NCBI GenBank assembly: GCA_000997385.1
Contig: LCBT01000005.1
Location: forward strand, 1-59,262
Source: Candidatus Daviesbacteria bacterium GW2011_GWA1_41_61
GTDB lineage: Bacteria > Patescibacteriota > Microgenomatia > Daviesbacterales > UBA10151
Direction of reading: 5' to 3'
DNA: 59,262 nt
This document shows positions 7,326 to 15,930 of the stretch, one piece after another. The notes beneath the pieces were generated by a model that worked only from the letters and a program-made list of their open reading frames with translations, was not told where the DNA came from and made no database searches. How positions within the stretch are numbered: the first letter of the stretch is position 1; every line of letters begins with the position of its first letter. Made by a program: the position numbers and the translations under genes.

Positions 7326-8785
7326 GCCTTACCTCTTTCAGATTCATTAGCCCAACGAGTTCCTTCGCCAAATATTTCTTTACCTAAATCCAGTGACACT
7401 TGTGACTCATGTGACTCTGTTTCTGGTATACCGCTGTCTACTGAAGGGGCTGCTTTATCTGTGCTAGGTATATCTGTTTCAGTGTCAGAAGTGTCATTAG
7501 AGACATTGAAACCATAATTGAGCTTCAATTTCTCTATTAACTCTAGGTTGTAGTAAATTCCTCGTTTGTCTGCCGTCCTTTTCTTTTCAAACCCCAACCC
7601 CTTCAAAATTTTCCCAATGGTATCTTCTGGAAGAGCAAATTTATCTTCCTTACCTTTATTAAACTCTCTAGTAATAGTCTCTACGGATAGGAATCCACCA
7701 TCAACCTGGTTCTCTATGGCTATTACTATCTCAATGATTTTTGCCTCTAGTGTATCTGTAGCATCATCTTTTTTTCGTGACTCAACTGTTTTTAGAAACT
7801 TAAAAAACGATTCTTTTTTGTTGGGGAAAAAGGTAAGCACAATCTTATGAAGGGAGCTTACAATGTCTCCGAGCCTACCTGAAGCTGGTTTGTCCGCCTC
7901 CATTAGTTCATCTTTGTAATGTAAGATCCTAAAAGCTGCGAGCTTACATTTAAGATCAAAGGCACTCTCTGATACAACCGGATTATTAAACCTCCGGCTT
8001 GTTGGTTTCATATCAATTGAGATAGAGCGCGATTCTAAAATGTCATCAACTGGCCTATTAGTAGCAATAATGGTTGGTCCGAAAAGATTAAAAGTTTTAG
8101 TATCTCTAAAAGCTCCTTTTTCAGGCCATAAAGTTCTTGAGGATACAGATCCTTTTTCAAACCTTGCTAAAATAAGATCATCACAATTAGCGCGTTCAAA
8201 CTTTTTAGGAGCATTTTTAACATCAAACCCCAAAGCTGCTTGATGATCGTTACCCCATCTAATTATATCGGCCTCTCTAACAGTTTCTGTCCAAACTCCA
8301 CGCCTGGATACAAAGATTAAACCCTTCCCAGTTCTTGACTTACCACGTTCCTTAACTGCATATAGATACAGAATAGGTGAAAAGTGTATCTTGTCGATTA
8401 GATAGGTGTGAATATCCCATAAAACCAAAAGATCATAGTAAACTTCGTGTGGAAGCTCCGAGATGTTTTGATGGTAGGCAATAAGCTCCTCATATAAATC
8501 TAAAGCATGATGAGGGTTCTCCCTATATTCTTCTAAATATCCCAAAACCTTCTCAGCATCAGCAATTAAATATGGTATCGAGTTAAGAGGTGGCGGTACG
8601 AAGAGTTCATCATTATGTTTTACTGAATCTATCAATTCTAAATTTTCTGTGAGGTAAACTAGCTTTCCTTTACTACTTAAAACATCAATAGTGTTTGGAG
8701 CATCCAGGGAGTATGTTATTTTGTCTTCTTTATTGCTATCTTTTTTGGTTTTTATCTTTTCGTCAATATCGTCAAAATTATCCAT
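7322..8785 (-). CDS. Helicase/primase-C-like P-loop protein of element A
   Basis: 487 residues, resembling the ATPase module encoded next to Prim-Pol domains in mobile elements. The core spans about 130-260: LYLYAVKERGKSRTGKGL at the Walker A position, GFDVKN where a Walker B acidic pair is expected, then CDDLILARFEKG, FGPTIIATN and ESRSISIDM. The Walker A lacks the usual GKS/GKT and the Walker B reads DV rather than DE, so ATPase activity may be altered. A C-terminal winged-helix-like part follows (about 350-440). It overlaps the Prim-Pol gene by 8 bp, suggesting a split primase-helicase. Confidence 0.7.
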   Translation of the reverse strand: MDNFDDIDEKIKTKKDSNKEDKITYSLDAPNTIDVLSSKGKLVYLTENLELIDSVKHNDELFVPPPLNSIPYLIADAEKVLGYLEEYRENPHHALDLYEELIAYHQNISELPHEVYYDLLVLWDIHTYLIDKIHFSPILYLYAVKERGKSRTGKGLIFVSRRGVWTETVREADIIRWGNDHQAALGFDVKNAPKKFERANCDDLILARFEKGSVSSRTLWPEKGAFRDTKTFNLFGPTIIATNRPVDDILESRSISIDMKPTSRRFNNPVVSESAFDLKCKLAAFRILHYKDELMEADKPASGRLGDIVSSLHKIVLTFFPNKKESFFKFLKTVESRKKDDATDTLEAKIIEIVIAIENQVDGGFLSVETITREFNKGKEDKFALPEDTIGKILKGLGFEKKRTADKRGIYYNLELIEKLKLNYGFNVSNDTSDTETDIPSTDKAAPSVDSGIPETESHESQVSLDLGKEIFGEGTRWANESERGKA

Positions 8786-9527
8786 TTTTTGTCCTTTCCC
8801 TGGTCAGGAAATTGACTGCACTTTCAAATTTCTGATTGACTTCTTTAGTTACTAGTGGAGGCTGGAAGGTGGAGTTTATAAAGAGCAGGAACTGATAGAC
8901 TAATTTTGATGGGATACCACGAGCCAGTAGGCTACAAGCAGCTCTGTAGAGATTAATATCTCTAGCTCCTTCTGTTTGTCCTAGAATTGACTTCCAATCC
9001 AAATTAGTTGAACCTTTGTTTGTACCCTGAAGATCAATTATCCATTGAGGCATTTCCTGAAATTCATTAACAAATGGTGGAGTGATCCAAATATATTTAT
9101 TGCCTGAGGCGTGAACTGATGGTGGAAGGATTACATAACCGCCATCAGATTTTAGATCAAATCCTTCTTTAACCCCATTCTGGCTATGAATATTAGGGCT
9201 ATATTTATAGAAATGATGTGAACCACCGCCCCCAGTTTGTGATTTAACTGTATCTGTTAGATTATTGGTATTACCACCATGTCTTGGATCAATATCAATC
9301 ACACTAACACCAGATAATTTGCCTGTCACAAGGCCAATATTTGCCCAGGGCCATTTAGTCCACCAATCCGTAACTTCTTCAATTGTAGGTAGTCTTTTTT
9401 GGTATTCAAGCCAAGATTCTAGGCACGGTTTTTTAGAAGATGGACTGATAGGAATTATTGACCAACCTTTTGAAAGGTATTTAAGTGCTGCATTTAATAA
9501 ATCTTTATTTTTATCTTGATTATTCAT
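8778..9527 (-). CDS. Bifunctional primase/polymerase (Prim-Pol) domain protein
   Basis: 249 residues. Hallmarks of the Prim-Pol family are present: YLSKGWSIIPISPSSKKP at the start, WANIGLVTGKLSGVSVIDID (acidic metal-binding pair near residue 80), GGGGSHHFYKY, and FDLKSDGGYVILPPSVH near 125-140. These proteins start DNA replication of plasmids and phages by making primers. The helicase part is encoded separately by the next gene, overlapping by 8 bp. Only 2 bp separate it from the upstream DUF5659 gene. Confidence 0.88.
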   Translation of the reverse strand: MNNQDKNKDLLNAALKYLSKGWSIIPISPSSKKPCLESWLEYQKRLPTIEEVTDWWTKWPWANIGLVTGKLSGVSVIDIDPRHGGNTNNLTDTVKSQTGGGGSHHFYKYSPNIHSQNGVKEGFDLKSDGGYVILPPSVHASGNKYIWITPPFVNEFQEMPQWIIDLQGTNKGSTNLDWKSILGQTEGARDINLYRAACSLLARGIPSKLVYQFLLFINSTFQPPLVTKEVNQKFESAVNFLTRERTKNG

Positions 9528-9529
9528 AT

Positions 9530-9781
9530 TTAACCTCCATAAATTCTACTTTTTAAGAACCTAATTGCCTCCCAAAAAGCATTGGGTTCTGTGCGTAAAC
9601 TCTTTTTCCAGAAATCTTGGATGACTTGATCTAAACCAGGGTTATTAGAACGATCAAATATAAAAACTGACTTTCCGTCTGGGTTTTTAACAACGGAATC
9701 AAGGGAAATTCCAGAGCAAATAATTGCACCAGCTAGGGGTAAACTTGACGTTTCAAATAATGAAGTAACATCTTTTCTCAT
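9530..9781 (-). CDS. DUF5659-like protein
   Basis: 83 residues. The pattern of an N-terminal helix, a SVFIFD strand, then a helical stretch ending in AIRFLKSRIYG matches the small DUF5659 family common in CPR mobile elements; I assign it by resemblance. Element B encodes a homologue at 19561-19791, with FYWFVFESE and AIRTLKDRIFA in equivalent places. Function unknown. It leads the replication operon, just after a likely promoter at 9794-9823. Confidence 0.65.
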   Translation of the reverse strand: MRKDVTSLFETSSLPLAGAIICSGISLDSVVKNPDGKSVFIFDRSNNPGLDQVIQDFWKKSLRTEPNAFWEAIRFLKSRIYGG

Positions 9782-9793
9782 ATCATTTAATTT

Positions 9794-9823
9794 TTATAAT
9801 CCGTTACATTGGCTAAGAGCCAA
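9794..9823 (-). promoter_or_regulatory. Likely promoter of the replication/integrase operon
   Basis: On the minus strand TTGGCT (9823-9818), an 18-bp spacer and TTATAA (9799-9794) lie upstream of the DUF5659 start. TTGGCT also forms a 6-bp hairpin with AGCCAA, a possible operator over the -35. Confidence 0.4.
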
Positions 9824-9917
9824 ATTCGATATATTTCTAGTTAAATTTTACTAAAGGGATTGTGTATTGTATGTGGCAATGTGGGTATCTATGAAAGTGC
9901 TACACTTTGAATTGATA

Positions 9918-10655
9918 TTATTTCTCCCAGCCTAGATTTCTTAAAATTGAAGAAATATTTGAATACTTTCTATCAATCTCTCTATCAGCTTCTGCATATG
10001 TAATACCAAATTCAGCGGAAATTTTCTCGTAGGTCTTTTTAGAAGTAAGCCCAGTAATTCTTTTGTAACGATATATAGATGCAAAAATCTCAACTTCTCT
10101 CATAGATATATCCTTAATAGTTTCAGGCGCTGGGTCTGATTTTTCGTAATCCTTCATTGCTTCCTCGATTTCGTCCCACTTATCTGATATATACTTGCGT
10201 AGCTCACTTTTGCTGAGCCGTTTGTTAAGTTGAATGATGGGAAGAGCTGGGGTAATGCCTTTGTCTACCAAAGCACGTTTATTTCCTTCATACCATGAAT
10301 CCCAAAACATTTTGTCCTGCAGCCTAGTTGGTGGTGGGACAAGTTTATCATAGTGAAGAAAGCTTCTATTAAGCTGATGTCGTATTCCAAAAATTTGTAT
10401 AGGTTGGTAAACAGAGAAGATTTTCCCAAATTGAATGTATTCCTCCAGTGGGCGGACAAATTTAATGGGAATATGATATTTTTGAAGTAGTGGGATTAAG
10501 GTATCAGGAAATAGTTGTATCTTTTTAGCTTCAAACTGCTTTTTTAAGTCTTCAATTTCGGCTGCGAAATCTTCATAAAATTCTAACAAAAGTAGGTATT
10601 TACGTTCATCCTCACTCAGGTATTTTGCTGCATCGTCACTTATTTTAATCCTCAT
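9918..10655 (-). CDS. Unknown protein with HTH-like C-terminus
   Basis: 245 residues, not assigned to a family. The N-terminal third is coiled-coil-like, the middle has aromatic and Pro-rich segments, and the C-terminus (about 175-240) looks like a helix-turn-helix: KKTYEKISAEFGITYAEAD. Element B has a gene of similar size, position and C-terminal style at 20001-20618, suggesting a shared role, perhaps in origin recognition or regulation. A TATAAT box lies at 10677-10682 on the minus strand. Confidence 0.6.
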   Translation of the reverse strand: MRIKISDDAAKYLSEDERKYLLLLEFYEDFAAEIEDLKKQFEAKKIQLFPDTLIPLLQKYHIPIKFVRPLEEYIQFGKIFSVYQPIQIFGIRHQLNRSFLHYDKLVPPPTRLQDKMFWDSWYEGNKRALVDKGITPALPIIQLNKRLSKSELRKYISDKWDEIEEAMKDYEKSDPAPETIKDISMREVEIFASIYRYKRITGLTSKKTYEKISAEFGITYAEADREIDRKYSNISSILRNLGWEK

Positions 10656-10732
10656 TTTTATATTAATTTATGGCTAATTATACTCTTTATTAGGGTGGTG
10701 GAAAACTCTTAAATTAGCTTCAAAAATGCTAA

Positions 10733-11479
10733 TTACTGGTATTTAAACTGGAAAGGTTGAACGAGAGGTTCTGAGAAAGGAATAGTTATGCTTACAGCAG
10801 GTACAGATAAGGAAACGAAATCCGTCTCAGCGCAAACCACTGTCTCAGACGAAGGTTCCCACCGAAGTATACTAGTTATGTCTCTTTCGCTTGGAGTCTC
10901 AGTCGGGGAGGTAGTGTAGTAATCTCCGAATTTAGAAGATTGAACATAATCAGACTTAGGCGTAAGATATGGCGTACCGGTACAGTCAGAAGTAGTGAAC
11001 CCGAGACTTGCTTTTGCAACTTCCCAGTGTTGAATATCTATAAATTTGTTGATACTGGGGACAAAGATTGTATTATTACCTTCCGATCCTTTATCTACTA
11101 AAATCCCCAGTTCGTTATTATGGGCATCAAGGACCATTATTGATTTAGACGATTGTACAGGGATATTCTCTAGCTTGTTATTTAAATCGATAATCTCTGC
11201 TGTCTGAGTTGCTACAATTGACTCTAAGTCTCTAACTTTATCATTCGTAGCTAATAAACCTTGGTCTAGTTCTGCTACTTTATCAAACAGATAGCAATTA
11301 ATAGCGTCTGATCTAGATACATTTCTTCTTAAACAATTACGCTGATAATATTCAGTCGCTTTCTGTAAAAATGTACTACTTACTGCTAAGACTGTGGGGC
11401 TCAAAACTACTAATACAAACAATGGTAGTAAAAATAGAGGTAGAATCTTAATTTTAATTCTCATTATATCTGCTTTCAA
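10733..11479 (-). CDS. Secreted or membrane-anchored coiled-coil protein
   Basis: 248 residues. A signal or anchor segment (KILPLFLLPLFVLVVLSPTVLA) ends near residue 33. A predicted coiled coil (about 70-105) and a beta-rich extracellular part with several Cys follow. A second Met at codon 6 is an alternative start. It belongs to a run of five membrane-anchored genes (10733-13940) in the element. I do not recognise a family. Confidence 0.65.
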   Translation of the reverse strand: MKADIMRIKIKILPLFLLPLFVLVVLSPTVLAVSSTFLQKATEYYQRNCLRRNVSRSDAINCYLFDKVAELDQGLLATNDKVRDLESIVATQTAEIIDLNNKLENIPVQSSKSIMVLDAHNNELGILVDKGSEGNNTIFVPSINKFIDIQHWEVAKASLGFTTSDCTGTPYLTPKSDYVQSSKFGDYYTTSPTETPSERDITSILRWEPSSETVVCAETDFVSLSVPAVSITIPFSEPLVQPFQFKYQ

Positions 11480-11611
11480 AAATTTTACTTTTCAGAAAGC
11501 CTTAATCTGATCAACATCATAAAACTTTTTGCTATAGGGGACAAGTAGTTTTTATGTACATCTATATTATCTCAAGCCTTACCTGATCTAAATTCCTATC
11601 TGCTTTTTTAA

Positions 11612-12289
11612 TTAAACTTTTGTTTCATCATTACTTACAGGTATAGGGGGAGCAAAAAGCTCAGGAAGTGCGGGGAAATCATAGTTTTCTTCAGAGCATT
11701 TGGATGATGGAACCTGTACAAAACTGTATATCCAGTCCGATCTTCCTTTTTCTCTTTCCCAAACACTATCATATTTATCTTCTGCTTCCTTGCTTCTTGC
11801 AACTGCTTCCATTACCCTATTGCTTAACTCTCGTTGTTCATCAGGATCTTTTTCTTTGTATTCTGTAGACAAAAAGACTGAAGACTCATAATCTGCCTTA
11901 TACATTTCATATTGATATTGACCCGCCTCCTTGATATATGAATGTATTAATAAGTTAAAGGCTTTGCTATCTAAATATATTCTTTGTTTATCAAGCCACA
12001 ACTTTTCTTCTTTTTGGTAAACATCACTTGCTTGCATGTATTTATCCAGAGCAGCATGATATTCTTCCGCAGTAGCTGTATCACTTCCTGCTTTTAATAT
12101 TAAATTGTATTGATCCAAATATTTATTTTTTCTATCAATTATTAAAGGATTAATTTTTATACAATGCTCATCTGCTAAATAGGATCCCTCGTTAATCAAT
12201 TGTTGATATTTGTATATATAACCTACAAATAACCCAAGACCTAATATTATTGAAATAATGAGAAGCTTCTTTTTAATAGCTTTATTCAT
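11612..12289 (-). CDS. Membrane-anchored coiled-coil protein of element A
   Basis: About 225 residues with the preferred start at the inner Met (12289), which limits overlap with the upstream gene to 8 bp; a longer start at 12307 is possible. One N-terminal membrane helix (KLLIISIILGLGLFVGYIY) precedes a helical, Lys/Glu/Tyr-rich outer region with predicted coiled coils, and a Pro-rich end. It is probably co-transcribed with 12282-12956. No known domain seen. Confidence 0.65.
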   Translation of the reverse strand: MNKAIKKKLLIISIILGLGLFVGYIYKYQQLINEGSYLADEHCIKINPLIIDRKNKYLDQYNLILKAGSDTATAEEYHAALDKYMQASDVYQKEEKLWLDKQRIYLDSKAFNLLIHSYIKEAGQYQYEMYKADYESSVFLSTEYKEKDPDEQRELSNRVMEAVARSKEAEDKYDSVWEREKGRSDWIYSFVQVPSSKCSEENYDFPALPELFAPPIPVSNDETKV

Positions 12290-12956
12290 TTTCAGGAAGT
12301 AGCTCATATAATGCAGGAGTAATTACAACAAATATATGGCCAGGTATTCCAAACACAGGTGTTTTATCATAGGTATACGAAACCTCAACATTTTTCCCAT
12401 TAATTATTTTTTGGTGTCGTGTTCCTGAGGTACTCTCAAATTCCAAAGATTGTTCTATAAACCAACTTGTAATATCTTTGTCTACAGTGTCCGTCAGTTG
12501 GAACATTTGCCGTAACGTATCATTATTTTTTTCTCCATCAGCATAAAGATCGCCAGTAAAACTGATTTGCGTTAAATTCTTCCCCGGCTGCCCTATTAGA
12601 TAAACTGTGACCGTATCAACCTCTCCTCTTTCTACATCCTGACTTTTATCTTCAGGATAATATTTATCAATATCCGAATTAAAAACTACACCTATATTTT
12701 GGGACTGTAACCTATCCTTTAAGGATTGCATTGTAATGCTTAAATCTAGAGTTTTAGTAGCGACTTGAGGTGAAGATAGAGGAGTCTGAGCCTGAGTATC
12801 GATCTGCTGTAAGATAGTTGAGCTTTGAGGTGAAGGTTCAGATCTCACTAAATAATATACTCCAATTATGATCGCGAATATAATAATGACTAATATAGGA
12901 ACAATTCTTTTTTGATCGCGAAACGTTTTTCTATTCATTTTATTTACTTCTTCCAT
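12282..12956 (-). CDS. Membrane-anchored protein of element A
   Basis: 224 residues. A basic start, one membrane helix (IVPILVIIIFAIIIGVYYLV, about 18-37), a Ser/Gln/Pro linker, then an extracellular alpha/beta region. It overlaps the next gene slightly. No family recognised; the shape matches its neighbours, suggesting an assembly at the cell surface. Confidence 0.65.
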   Translation of the reverse strand: MEEVNKMNRKTFRDQKRIVPILVIIIFAIIIGVYYLVRSEPSPQSSTILQQIDTQAQTPLSSPQVATKTLDLSITMQSLKDRLQSQNIGVVFNSDIDKYYPEDKSQDVERGEVDTVTVYLIGQPGKNLTQISFTGDLYADGEKNNDTLRQMFQLTDTVDKDITSWFIEQSLEFESTSGTRHQKIINGKNVEVSYTYDKTPVFGIPGHIFVVITPALYELLPENE

Positions 12957-12977
12957 ATCATTTATTTTCCCCCTTTT

Positions 12978-13610
12978 CTATAAGCTAGAACAGAATGGTT
13001 TACTACAAAAATTATTAGGTTTAGAACAATACTGATATTTTCTTCCCTCTAATAAACAATTGTTATATTCTCCAAGTTCAGTATTGTATTTACCTATACA
13101 AGAATTATATTCAGTCATTTCCTTCTGACATTCCTGTTGTTCTTCCGACCTTCTTCGTTGTCTATCTTGTTCAAAGGTATCAGTTGTTGTACCTGTTTGT
13201 TGCTCATAATAGCTATTTTGAATTGGCTGTCCTTCTTGTGCCATGATTTTTTGCACACGAGCTTCTTGGTCAGCCATAAGGGCTGGATCTGCATCTAACT
13301 TGAACGCCATTAACCTGATGAATTCCACATTAGTCATATCTACATTTCCCAATCTCTTTTTTGCCTCTATCAATACATCTTTAGAGGTTCTGGCAACTCC
13401 AAAAGCGACTATTTTTAAGGCTTTTCCAGATGGTTGGTTTTGGTTATCTGTAGGCACATTTGTATCTGGGCTGACAATAGACTCATTAACTTCAGATTTA
13501 GTAGGAACCACACCACTAGACATATCTTCCGAGGATTCACTATATCCTCCAAGATATATACCAGTGAGAACAACTACTCCTATAATTACCAAAACTGGAG
13601 TCATTTTCAT
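12978..13610 (-). CDS. Membrane-anchored protein with Cys-rich end
   Basis: 210 residues. The N-terminal hydrophobic segment PVLVIIGVVVLTGIYLGGYS may be a signal peptide or anchor. The final 55 residues are rich in Cys, Tyr, Glu and Asn, with six Cys in C-x-n patterns (QECQ, NSCIG, NNCLL, YCSKPNNFCSKPFC) suggesting disulfides outside the cell. Its start abuts the stop of 13611-13940. Unknown function. Confidence 0.65.
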   Translation of the reverse strand: MKMTPVLVIIGVVVLTGIYLGGYSESSEDMSSGVVPTKSEVNESIVSPDTNVPTDNQNQPSGKALKIVAFGVARTSKDVLIEAKKRLGNVDMTNVEFIRLMAFKLDADPALMADQEARVQKIMAQEGQPIQNSYYEQQTGTTTDTFEQDRQRRRSEEQQECQKEMTEYNSCIGKYNTELGEYNNCLLEGRKYQYCSKPNNFCSKPFCSSL

Positions 13611-13940
13611 TTAATTTCCTTTCATAAGGTCTGTAATATCCTTTTTAAGCTGTGTTAATTGTTCTTCAGTGAGATTATCTTCTGTCTCTTTTATTATATC
13701 CTGAGTTTCTTCATCCTTAACTTTAAGTTTCCTTTGAAGACTGATTAACTTAACCTCGTTACTGACATGAAATACTCTAATTAATTTTCTAAGAAAGTTT
13801 ACAGCTACATCAATCTTAAAGACGATTAACAGATAGGCATAAATTAAGAAGATTTTTAGATCCCAGTTAATTAGAATAATTGCGATTATTAACTCTAAAA
13901 GATAGTTCCACCATGATTTTTTTAAAATTTCGCCAAACAT
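13611..13940 (-). CDS. Small membrane protein of element A
   Basis: 109 residues. Two adjacent hydrophobic segments (about 12-30 and 31-48), then a basic/acidic cytoplasmic helix ending LTQLKKDITDLMKGN. The hairpin topology is somewhat like holins or YtxH-like proteins but no assignment is safe. First gene of the membrane cluster, divergent from the XRE regulator. Confidence 0.6.
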   Translation of the reverse strand: MFGEILKKSWWNYLLELIIAIILINWDLKIFLIYAYLLIVFKIDVAVNFLRKLIRVFHVSNEVKLISLQRKLKVKDEETQDIIKETEDNLTEEQLTQLKKDITDLMKGN

Positions 13941-14030
13941 AATTATATTTCCATCTCTAAATCTAATTGCATTCTATACCTGATCAATAAAGATGACAAG
14001 GAGTCTGTCGAGATGATACTGATGGTCTCT

Positions 14031-14036
14031 TATAGT
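14031..14036 (+). promoter_or_regulatory. -10 box of the XRE regulator
   Basis: TATAGT ends 7 bp before the ATG at 14044, the same nearly leaderless spacing as backbone promoters here. Regulators of this class often bind their own promoter. Confidence 0.45.
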
Positions 14037-14043
14037 GTGAGTT

Positions 14044-14271
14044 ATGGGAAAAGCTATTACTCACAAACAAGTATTAGAGAAATTTGGACAGAAGATGCAG
14101 AAGGTGCGTCAATCCTCTGGGGTAACACAAGAAGAATTAGCGGCTAGGTTAGGGATGCATAGAACCTATATTGGCCTTATAGAACGAGGCGAGAGAAACC
14201 CAACTATAAGAACTTTATATAAGATTGCAAAAGCCCTTAAAGTTCCAGCTTCAGATTTGCTACCTTTTTAA
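14044..14271 (+). CDS. XRE-family HTH regulator (controller-protein-like)
   Basis: 75 residues, essentially one HTH domain: KFGQKMQKVRQSSGVTQEEL, ARLGMHRTYIGLIERGERNP, then KIAKALKVPASDLLPF. The size and the HRTYIGLIERGERNPT recognition segment closely resemble restriction-modification controller proteins, though no methylase gene is present. It is the only plus-strand gene in element A and lies divergent from the membrane cluster, ending one base before the stop of 14272-14961. It probably controls element or cargo expression. Confidence 0.88.
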   Translation: MGKAITHKQVLEKFGQKMQKVRQSSGVTQEELAARLGMHRTYIGLIERGERNPTIRTLYKIAKALKVPASDLLPF

Positions 14272-14961
14272 CTAATAGGAACCCCCAGGTATTAATGTTG
14301 GTATTTGTTCTCGTTTTACCCTGATTCGTTTGACTGTTGAGGCACTTACCCTCTTCATACTCCTATGTGTCCTTAAAACAACCCCAAACTTGCTTAGAGC
14401 CTTGCATTCTTGGTCAATATTAATCTTGTATGATTTAACTTCTGGCCATAACTGTGCAACTATGTAGTTATTTTGGAGTGGATCTATATTCCCTACTATC
14501 CAAACCGAAGCGATATTAGGCTTTACAGCCTCAATTTGTTTATTTAAATCGCTTAAGTCCTTTATTGCTTCATCTCTGTTAATCAATCCTACTAAACTTG
14601 TCTTCGGATCATAGACCTTATCTTTTAACTTACGTTTGACAGTATCTGCAATACTTTCTTTTTTGCGATCTTCTATCCGGTATACCTCAACTAACTGAAT
14701 GTTTTTAACTCCAACCTGTTTACTGTTAAGAGACATCGTAGCAGCTAATATATCAGGTGGATCTTCATCTGGCACCTGCAACCACCACATTCTGCCCTCG
14801 TAATGTTTCACACCCAATAAAGCTATTCCTGTTATATAAGCTTCAAGCCCCTTCTTTTTATTAAATGCTTTTTCAACCCCAATCTGTTGAATCAGTTGCT
14901 TGAAGTTATATATTGCGTAGCAAGGTGAGTACCAAATATTTTTTGTTATATCAATATCCAT
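14272..14961 (-). CDS. Unknown protein, possibly nuclease-like
   Basis: 229 residues. The segment DPPDILAATM (about 66-75) followed by VKNIQLVEVYRIED (about 84-97) resembles the spacing of a PD-(D/E)xK nuclease core, but the usual Lys is a Tyr, so it may be degenerate or a chance likeness. A basic C-terminus (SMKRVSASTVKRIRVKREQ) could bind DNA. It is tail-to-tail with the XRE gene. If the nuclease reading is right, the pair could be an orphan restriction or defence unit; confidence in this is low. Confidence 0.6.
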   Translation of the reverse strand: MDIDITKNIWYSPCYAIYNFKQLIQQIGVEKAFNKKKGLEAYITGIALLGVKHYEGRMWWLQVPDEDPPDILAATMSLNSKQVGVKNIQLVEVYRIEDRKKESIADTVKRKLKDKVYDPKTSLVGLINRDEAIKDLSDLNKQIEAVKPNIASVWIVGNIDPLQNNYIVAQLWPEVKSYKINIDQECKALSKFGVVLRTHRSMKRVSASTVKRIRVKREQIPTLIPGGSY

Positions 14962-15014
14962 AATTAAATTTTGGAAGTGAAGTATTTGAACACGCGCTAT
15001 ATAAGGGGATTATA

Positions 15015-15347
15015 TCAAAGGGTTTCAATCATACCTTTAAATCTTTGCTTTCTGTATTTTAGTTTTAGACAATTCCTACATCCCAAAATATTTTGTAACG
15101 GGTGTTTATAAAGCGTCCCTACCTTTATTTGGCATATCGGGCACAAGAACCAGAATCTATCGCCATTAAATCTGGTTTTAGAGGTGGTAAGGCTCACCTC
15201 AATCCCTAGAGCCTCAATTTTGGCTCGTAGAAGCCTTATTTTGAGCTCTTTCTTAACGCGGTCTACTAATTCATCGATATTGATTCTCATGGCGTTATCT
15301 GCCAACTGAGAATCTCCTAAATCGTATGGGTTTATTAAATTATTCAT
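15015..15347 (-). CDS. Zinc-ribbon protein of element A
   Basis: About 110 residues from the preferred start MNNLINPYDLG (15347), which overlaps the preceding gene by 8 bp; a longer start at 15380 is possible. The C-terminal half has a four-Cys ribbon, CPIC and CRNC, about 21 residues apart, ending with a basic tail. The N-terminal half is helical. Probably a DNA or RNA binding accessory protein; family not recognised. Confidence 0.65.
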   Translation of the reverse strand: MNNLINPYDLGDSQLADNAMRINIDELVDRVKKELKIRLLRAKIEALGIEVSLTTSKTRFNGDRFWFLCPICQIKVGTLYKHPLQNILGCRNCLKLKYRKQRFKGMIETL

Positions 15348-15930
15348 GGCTGTTTGCTTGTACCATTTGGTTTTGGCCAATAATAGCTGTGTCTGTTTTG
15401 ATATTTAATTGCATAGGTATTTGTTTCATGGCTTTTAGTGCCTGAATTGAGGTTAAATACTGCCTGTTTGCCCGATCCAGCTCCTTGCTCAAAAAGGCTA
15501 GGAATCTTATACCCATATCTGTAATTGAAGCCGGTGCTAAGTATCTATTAATCCGGCTTTGAATCTCTAAAGTTCGGATATAATTGACTGTGGCTAGTTC
15601 AGCCGTAGCTTTCTCGCTGGTAGTTTCACAAAGATACTCTTTTTGTAACTGCCTCATCATATCTACTCCAAAAGTTTTATAACTCTCTGATATAATTTTA
15701 GTCATCAGAATTCCGTTTTCGAACTCAAAAAGCGTTAATGCCTGAAATGCGTTATCTATATCGATTGTAGCTAATTTATTACTTTTATTATTTATAGACT
15801 CTTCATATACTTTTTGTAGAACAGTGTCTGGATCATTCCAAATTTTACATTTACTGAAAGCATCTCTAAGTTCCTCTGAAGTTTTTGTTTTAACAATCGT
15901 TTTACTGTTTATTTTAGGCTTAGTAGGCAT
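15340..15930 (-). CDS. Unknown helical protein at the right end of element A
   Basis: 196 residues, mostly alpha-helical, not recognised. Its ATG lies within the last codons of the tail frame at 15920-16051. In the excised circle the integrase gene would therefore run directly into this gene with an 11-bp overlap, making it the next cistron of an integrase-led operon. A role in packaging or in partitioning the circle is conceivable but not shown. Confidence 0.65.
   Translation of the reverse strand: MPTKPKINSKTIVKTKTSEELRDAFSKCKIWNDPDTVLQKVYEESINNKSNKLATIDIDNAFQALTLFEFENGILMTKIISESYKTFGVDMMRQLQKEYLCETTSEKATAELATVNYIRTLEIQSRINRYLAPASITDMGIRFLAFLSKELDRANRQYLTSIQALKAMKQIPMQLNIKTDTAIIGQNQMVQANSHE

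Noticed and set aside
14044-14961. A complete restriction-modification system
   Set aside because: No methyltransferase motif is visible nearby and the nuclease resemblance lacks the usual Lys; kept only as a weak possibility.
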